NCBI GenBank assembly: GCA_045535935.1
Contig: JAZSMO010000043.1
Span: forward strand, 1 to 64,000
Length of the DNA stretch: 64,000 nt
Direction of reading: 5' to 3'
Origin: SVFI01 sp045535935
Lineage (GTDB): Bacteria > Bacillota > Clostridia > Lachnospirales > Lachnospiraceae
The position numbers and the translations under genes were made by a program. How positions within the stretch are numbered: the stretch's first letter is position 1; every line of letters starts with the position of its first letter. Of the stretch, positions 60,473 through 64,000 are shown in pieces. The notes beneath the pieces are model-generated. The model saw only the letters and a program-made list of their open reading frames with translations. It had not been told where the DNA came from and did not search any database.

Positions 60473-61258
60473 TTAGATAACATGTTTTTCCTGTAACTTT
60501 TCAACAATGTAAGCTGCTGCTTCTTCCGGAGAATCAGGAGTAACTTTCACACCTGCACCCTTACGAACTTTGTCAGAAGCTTTTGCAATCTTTGTAGGAG
60601 AACCTGCAAGACCTAAGTTGCAATCTTCAACATCTTTAAGGTCTGCTCTTCCCCAAGTTGTGATCTCTGCTTTGCAAGCATCGAAGATTCCGCCCGGAGT
60701 CATGTAACGTGGCTCGTTTAACTCAGCAAGAGCTGTAACGAGACATGGCATCTGAGACTCTAATACATGATATCTGTCATCGTACTGTCTCTGAACAACC
60801 ACTTTGTCTCCGTCAATCTTGATATCCTGTGCATAAGAGATAACAGGAAGCTGTAAGTGCTCAGCGATCTGAGGACCAACCTGAGCTGTATCACCGTCGA
60901 TAGCCTGACGGCCTGTGATGATCAAATCATATTCGAGGTTGCGGATTGCACCTGCAAGTGTTGTAGATGTAGCCCATGTATCAGCTCCACCTAAAACTCT
61001 GTCTGTAACAAGGACTGCTTTGTCAGCACCCATTGCTAACGCTTCACGAAGAACGTCTGTTGCTTTCGGAAGACCCATTGTAATAACTGTAACTTCAGCA
61101 CCATACTGATCTTTTAATCTGAGCGCTGCCTCTAAACCAGCTTTGTCATCCGGGTTCATGATAGCAAGCATTGCTGCTCTGTCTAATGTACCGTCCGGAT
61201 TGAATTTAACTCCACCCTTTGTATCAGGTACCTGTTTAATACAAACTATGATTTTCAC
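60473..61258 (-). CDS. etfB: Electron transfer flavoprotein subunit beta
   Basis: A 261-residue partner of EtfA. The N-terminus MKIIVCIKQVPDTKGGVKF, the AMGADKAVLVTD segment and the nucleotide-binding GRQAIDGDTAQVGPQIAE are typical. Starts at a GTG (61258) with GGAGG 9 bases upstream. The gene lies between bcd (14 bases) and etfA. Confidence 0.96.
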   Translation of the reverse strand: MKIIVCIKQVPDTKGGVKFNPDGTLDRAAMLAIMNPDDKAGLEAALRLKDQYGAEVTVITMGLPKATDVLREALAMGADKAVLVTDRVLGGADTWATSTTLAGAIRNLEYDLIITGRQAIDGDTAQVGPQIAEHLQLPVISYAQDIKIDGDKVVVQRQYDDRYHVLESQMPCLVTALAELNEPRYMTPGGIFDACKAEITTWGRADLKDVEDCNLGLAGSPTKIAKASDKVRKGAGVKVTPDSPEEAAAYIVEKLQEKHVI

Positions 61259-61272
61259 GAATATGTACCTCC

Positions 61273-62424
61273 TTATTTCAATAAGCTTCCAGAAATAACC
61301 ATACGCTGAACTTCTGAAGTTCCTTCGTAGATCTCTGTGATCTTAGCATCACGCATCATACGTTCTACATCGTACTCTCTGATGTATCCGTAACCACCAT
61401 GTAACTGAACACACTTTGTTGTCACTTCCATAGCAACTTCTGCAGCCATTAATTTAGCCATAGCAGCTTCTACAGAGTATACTTTCTGTGTATTCTTAGC
61501 AACAGCAGCTCTGTAAACCATGAGCTGAGCAGCCTGTACCTTTGTCGCCATATCAGCATACTGGAACTGTGTGTTCTCGAACTGTGCGAGAGAACGGCCG
61601 AACTGTTTTCTTTCTTTTACGTAAGCGATTGTTGTTTCTAATGCGCCTTCTGCAATACCGAGCGCCTGAGCAGCGATACCGATACGACCACCGTCAAGAG
61701 TATGCATTGCAATACCGAAACCTTTTCCTTTTGCACCGAGAAGGTTCTCTTTCGGGATACGGCAATCTGTGAAGATAAGCTCGTATGTAGATGATCCGCG
61801 GATACCCATTTTAGCTTCTTTTGTACCGAATGTGAATCCCGGTGTTCCTTTTTCTACGATGAAAGCAGAGATCTCTTTTGAGATACGACCGCGTTTTTCA
61901 ACTTTTCCTGTAACTGCGATTACGATGTAAACGTCAGCTTCTTTACCGTTTGTGATGAAGCATTTAGATCCGTTAAGAACCCACTCATCTCCATCTAAAA
62001 CAGCCTTTGTCTGCTGTCCCTGAGCGTCTGTACCAGCGCCCGGCTCTGTCAAACCGAAAGCACCGATTTTCTTACCGGAAGCAAGGTCCGGAATATATTT
62101 CTGTTTCTGCTCTTCTGTACCATATGTAAGGATAGGATCGATACAAAGTGATGTATGTGCAGAAACGATAACACCTGTCGTACCGCAAACTTTAGAAAGT
62201 TCTTCTACGCACATAGCGTATGTTAAAATGTCACAGCCCTGTCCGCCGTACTCCTTCGGAACCGGGATACCCATGAAGCCGTTCTTTGCCATTTTTTCAA
62301 CAGTGCCTCTTGGGAATACTTCTGTCTCATCTACCTCCTGAGCGAGAGGTTTTACTTCATTTTCAGCGAAATCTTTGAATAACTGTCTCGCCATTTCATG
62401 TTCTTTGCGTAAAGTAAAATCCAT
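61273..62424 (-). CDS. bcd: Butyryl-CoA dehydrogenase
   Basis: A 383-residue FAD acyl-CoA dehydrogenase reducing crotonyl-CoA to butyryl-CoA. The signatures are FGLTEPGAGTDAQGQ, KCFITNGKEADVY and the C-terminal QLHGGYGYIREYDVERMMRD and ITEIYEGTSEVQRMVIS, where the Glu of YEGTSE is the catalytic base. TGGAGG precedes the ATG. The operon context with etfBA and hbd defines the chain-length specificity. Confidence 0.96.
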   Translation of the reverse strand: MDFTLRKEHEMARQLFKDFAENEVKPLAQEVDETEVFPRGTVEKMAKNGFMGIPVPKEYGGQGCDILTYAMCVEELSKVCGTTGVIVSAHTSLCIDPILTYGTEEQKQKYIPDLASGKKIGAFGLTEPGAGTDAQGQQTKAVLDGDEWVLNGSKCFITNGKEADVYIVIAVTGKVEKRGRISKEISAFIVEKGTPGFTFGTKEAKMGIRGSSTYELIFTDCRIPKENLLGAKGKGFGIAMHTLDGGRIGIAAQALGIAEGALETTIAYVKERKQFGRSLAQFENTQFQYADMATKVQAAQLMVYRAAVAKNTQKVYSVEAAMAKLMAAEVAMEVTTKCVQLHGGYGYIREYDVERMMRDAKITEIYEGTSEVQRMVISGSLLK

Positions 62425-62452
62425 GATTTTATTCCTCCATTAAATTTATAAC

Positions 62453-63292
62453 TTATTTGCTGTAGTTGAAGAAGCCTTCGCCTGTCTTCTTACCGAGTTT
62501 GCCGTCAGCAACCATTTTCTTAAGAAGTGGCTGTGGAGCATATTTCTCATCTTTTGTCTCGTTGTAAAGAACTTCCATAATTGCAAGACAAATATCAAGA
62601 CCGATTAAGTCACCGAGATGAAGAGGTCCCATCGGATGAGAAGCACCGAGCTGCATAGCAACATCGATATCTTCTGCTGAAGCTGTACCTGCGTCAAGAA
62701 CGCCGATTGCTTCGTTGATCATCGGGATAAGAATTCTGTTTACAACGAATCCCGGAGCTTCTTTTACTTCTACAGGAGTTTTTCCGATTTCAACAGAGAT
62801 CGCTTTGATCTTGTCTACCATTTCCTGCGGAGTATTTTCGCCTTTGATAACCTCAACAAGTTTCATTCTGTCAGCCGGGTTGAAGAAGTGCATACCGATC
62901 ATCGGTCTGTCTAATCCTTCACCGATCTTTGTGATAGAAAGAGAAGATGTGTTTGAAGCAAACATACAATCTTTCTTAACGATTCCCATTAACTCTTTGA
63001 AGATAGCCTGTTTGATTTCAAGCTTCTCTAAAGCAACTTCTACGATAAGATCGCAGTCTGTGCAGATGCCGTTAAGACCTGTTGTGATCTTGCCCATGAT
63101 TTCATCTGCTTTTTCCTGTGTGATTTTTTCCTTAGAAACTAAGAAATTCATGTTTTTCTGAATTTTTGCTTTTCCGCCTTCTGCGTACTCTTCTTTGATA
63201 TCGCAAAGACATACTTCATAACCATCTGTCATAGCGAATGCCTGTGCAATTCCGGAACCCATGGTTCCTGCTCCGATAATACCTACTTTCAT
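62453..63292 (-). CDS. hbd: 3-hydroxybutyryl-CoA dehydrogenase
   Basis: A 279-residue NAD(P)-dependent dehydrogenase reducing acetoacetyl-CoA to 3-hydroxybutyryl-CoA. The Rossmann motif GIIGAGTMGSGIAQAFA and the active-site region MIGMHFFNPADRMKLVEVI (His) with KEAPGFVVNRILIPMINEA are present. AAGGAGG lies upstream. It sits between crt and bcd, 28 bases upstream of bcd. Confidence 0.96.
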   Translation of the reverse strand: MKVGIIGAGTMGSGIAQAFAMTDGYEVCLCDIKEEYAEGGKAKIQKNMNFLVSKEKITQEKADEIMGKITTGLNGICTDCDLIVEVALEKLEIKQAIFKELMGIVKKDCMFASNTSSLSITKIGEGLDRPMIGMHFFNPADRMKLVEVIKGENTPQEMVDKIKAISVEIGKTPVEVKEAPGFVVNRILIPMINEAIGVLDAGTASAEDIDVAMQLGASHPMGPLHLGDLIGLDICLAIMEVLYNETKDEKYAPQPLLKKMVADGKLGKKTGEGFFNYSK

Positions 63293-63320
63293 TGTAGTGC
63301 CTCCTTAATTTTTATTGTTT

Positions 63321-63341
63321 GCCCGGGCTTTTCACCCGGGC
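63321..63341 (-). other. GC-rich hairpin between crt and hbd
   Basis: A perfect 7-bp stem (GCCCGGG/CCCGGGC) with a 7-base loop and no T-run in the 69-base gap. It probably adjusts mRNA stability or relative expression within the operon. Confidence 0.6.
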
Positions 63342-63361
63342 TTCTTTTACTTATGTAAAAA

Positions 63362-64000
63362 TTAGCAGTTTTTGAACGGTTCTTTTACTTTTTCTTTGTT
63401 CTTGTCAAGGAAGAATGCCATACCGTATCTCTGATCTTCTGTCTCGAAGCAGTCACCGAAGAGTTTCTCTTCGATTACAAGTGCATCGTCCATGCTGGCG
63501 TCTAAACCGTCGTTGATCGCTTTTTTGCAGTTGCGAACAGCGATAGGAGCGTTCTTAGCAATACCTGCTGCCATTTTCTGAGCAGCTCCCATAAGCTCTT
63601 CCTGTGGGTAAACTGCATTTACAAGACCGATTCTGTAAGCTTCATCCGCTTTGATATTGCGTGCTGTGTAAATCATCTGTTTTGCCATACCAGGGCTTAC
63701 AAGTCTTGCAAGTCTCTGTGTACCGCCGAAACCTGGTGTGATTCCGAGGCCTACTTCAGGCTGTCCGAATACTGCGTTGTCAGAACAAATTCTGATGTCA
63801 CAGCTCATAGCGATCTCACATCCGCCGCCGAGAGCAAATCCGTTGATGGCTGCGATAACCGGAATCGGGAATGTTTCGATTTTGCGGAATACATCGTTTC
63901 CTTTTTTACCGAACGCTTCACCCTCTGCTTTGGTAAGTGTGCTCATCTCGCCGATATCTGCACCTGCAACGAAGGATTTTGCGCCTGCACCTGTAAGAAT
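63362..64000 (-). CDS. crt: Enoyl-CoA hydratase/crotonase (5' end beyond window)
   Basis: The C-terminal 212 residues are visible, open to the window edge. Crotonase dehydrates 3-hydroxybutyryl-CoA to crotonyl-CoA. The oxyanion-hole regions GAGAKSFVAGADIGEM and INGFALGGGCEIAMSCDIRI are present, and the active-site Glu is in FGQPEVGLGITPGFGGTQRL. The true start lies upstream of 64000; the ATG at 63946 is internal. A thiolase gene may lie beyond. Confidence 0.96.
   Translation of the reverse strand: MLTGAGAKSFVAGADIGEMSTLTKAEGEAFGKKGNDVFRKIETFPIPVIAAINGFALGGGCEIAMSCDIRICSDNAVFGQPEVGLGITPGFGGTQRLARLVSPGMAKQMIYTARNIKADEAYRIGLVNAVYPQEELMGAAQKMAAGIAKNAPIAVRNCKKAINDGLDASMDDALVIEEKLFGDCFETEDQRYGMAFFLDKNKEKVKEPFKNC

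Overview
This 64 kb window looks like chromosomal DNA of a spore-forming, anaerobic, butyrate-producing Firmicute of the Lachnospiraceae type; a Coprococcus-like organism would fit, but I cannot fix the species. The reasons are a phosphate butyryltransferase/butyrate kinase pair, an etf-linked butyryl-CoA dehydrogenase operon, an alpha/beta-type small acid-soluble spore protein, LTA-synthase-like and YtvI-like proteins, an archaeal-type PurO with a separate AICAR transformylase, and strong AGGAGG ribosome binding sites. I saw no phage, insertion sequence, CRISPR array or rRNA.

Layout. 1-4.4 kb: two secreted proteins on the minus strand (a transglutaminase-like lipoprotein cut by the window edge, and a 1060-residue protein with terpene-cyclase-like repeats and a DUF5057-like region). 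4.5-13.2 kb: D-lactate dehydrogenase, YtvI-like transporter, and the proteostasis block tig-clpP-clpX-lon-engB. 13.5-15.9 kb: spore protein, DUF975 protein, DJ-1 family protein, CYTH protein. 16-19.8 kb: malQ-glgP alpha-glucan breakdown. 20-23.9 kb: large secreted DUF5722-like protein and two small membrane proteins. 24-25.1 kb: a holin-like toxin with a probable antisense RNA, then a seven-gene tRNA operon (Pro-Gly-Arg-His-Gln-Lys-Leu) behind a perfect consensus promoter. 25.1-28.5 kb: rRNA methyltransferase, amidase-like protein, rdgB and phosphodiesterase in one tight operon. 28.5-28.9 kb: a 50-residue Asn-rich protein with a forespore-type promoter, and a probable C-rich small RNA. 28.9-31.2 kb: PrsA-like lipoprotein, YesL-like and DUF1700-like proteins. 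31.3-37.8 kb: sugar ABC transporter divergent from a GH94 cellobiose phosphorylase, sharing an operator-like repeat. 37.8-44.4 kb: cardiolipin synthase, MerR regulator, tRNA-Arg, secA-prfB (RF2, programmed frameshift). 44.6-46.6 kb: ptb-buk. 46.7-53.4 kb: Na/Pi transporter, LTA-synthase-like protein, and the last two steps of IMP synthesis. 53.5-59.3 kb: small accessory, membrane and lipoprotein genes. 59.4-64 kb: crt-hbd-bcd-etfB-etfA on the minus strand, with crt cut by the window edge.

How the genes work together. The crt-hbd-bcd-etfBA operon reduces an acetoacetyl-CoA-derived intermediate to butyryl-CoA, and ptb-buk turns butyryl-CoA into butyrate plus ATP. Sugar enters through the ABC system and is phosphorolysed by GH94 and GlgP, which saves ATP. 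The most interesting material lies in small intergenic spaces: the C-rich RNA and Asn-rich protein at 28.5-28.9 kb, and the toxin/antisense pair next to the tRNA operon. Promoters, RNAs and operators were read by eye and are predictions.
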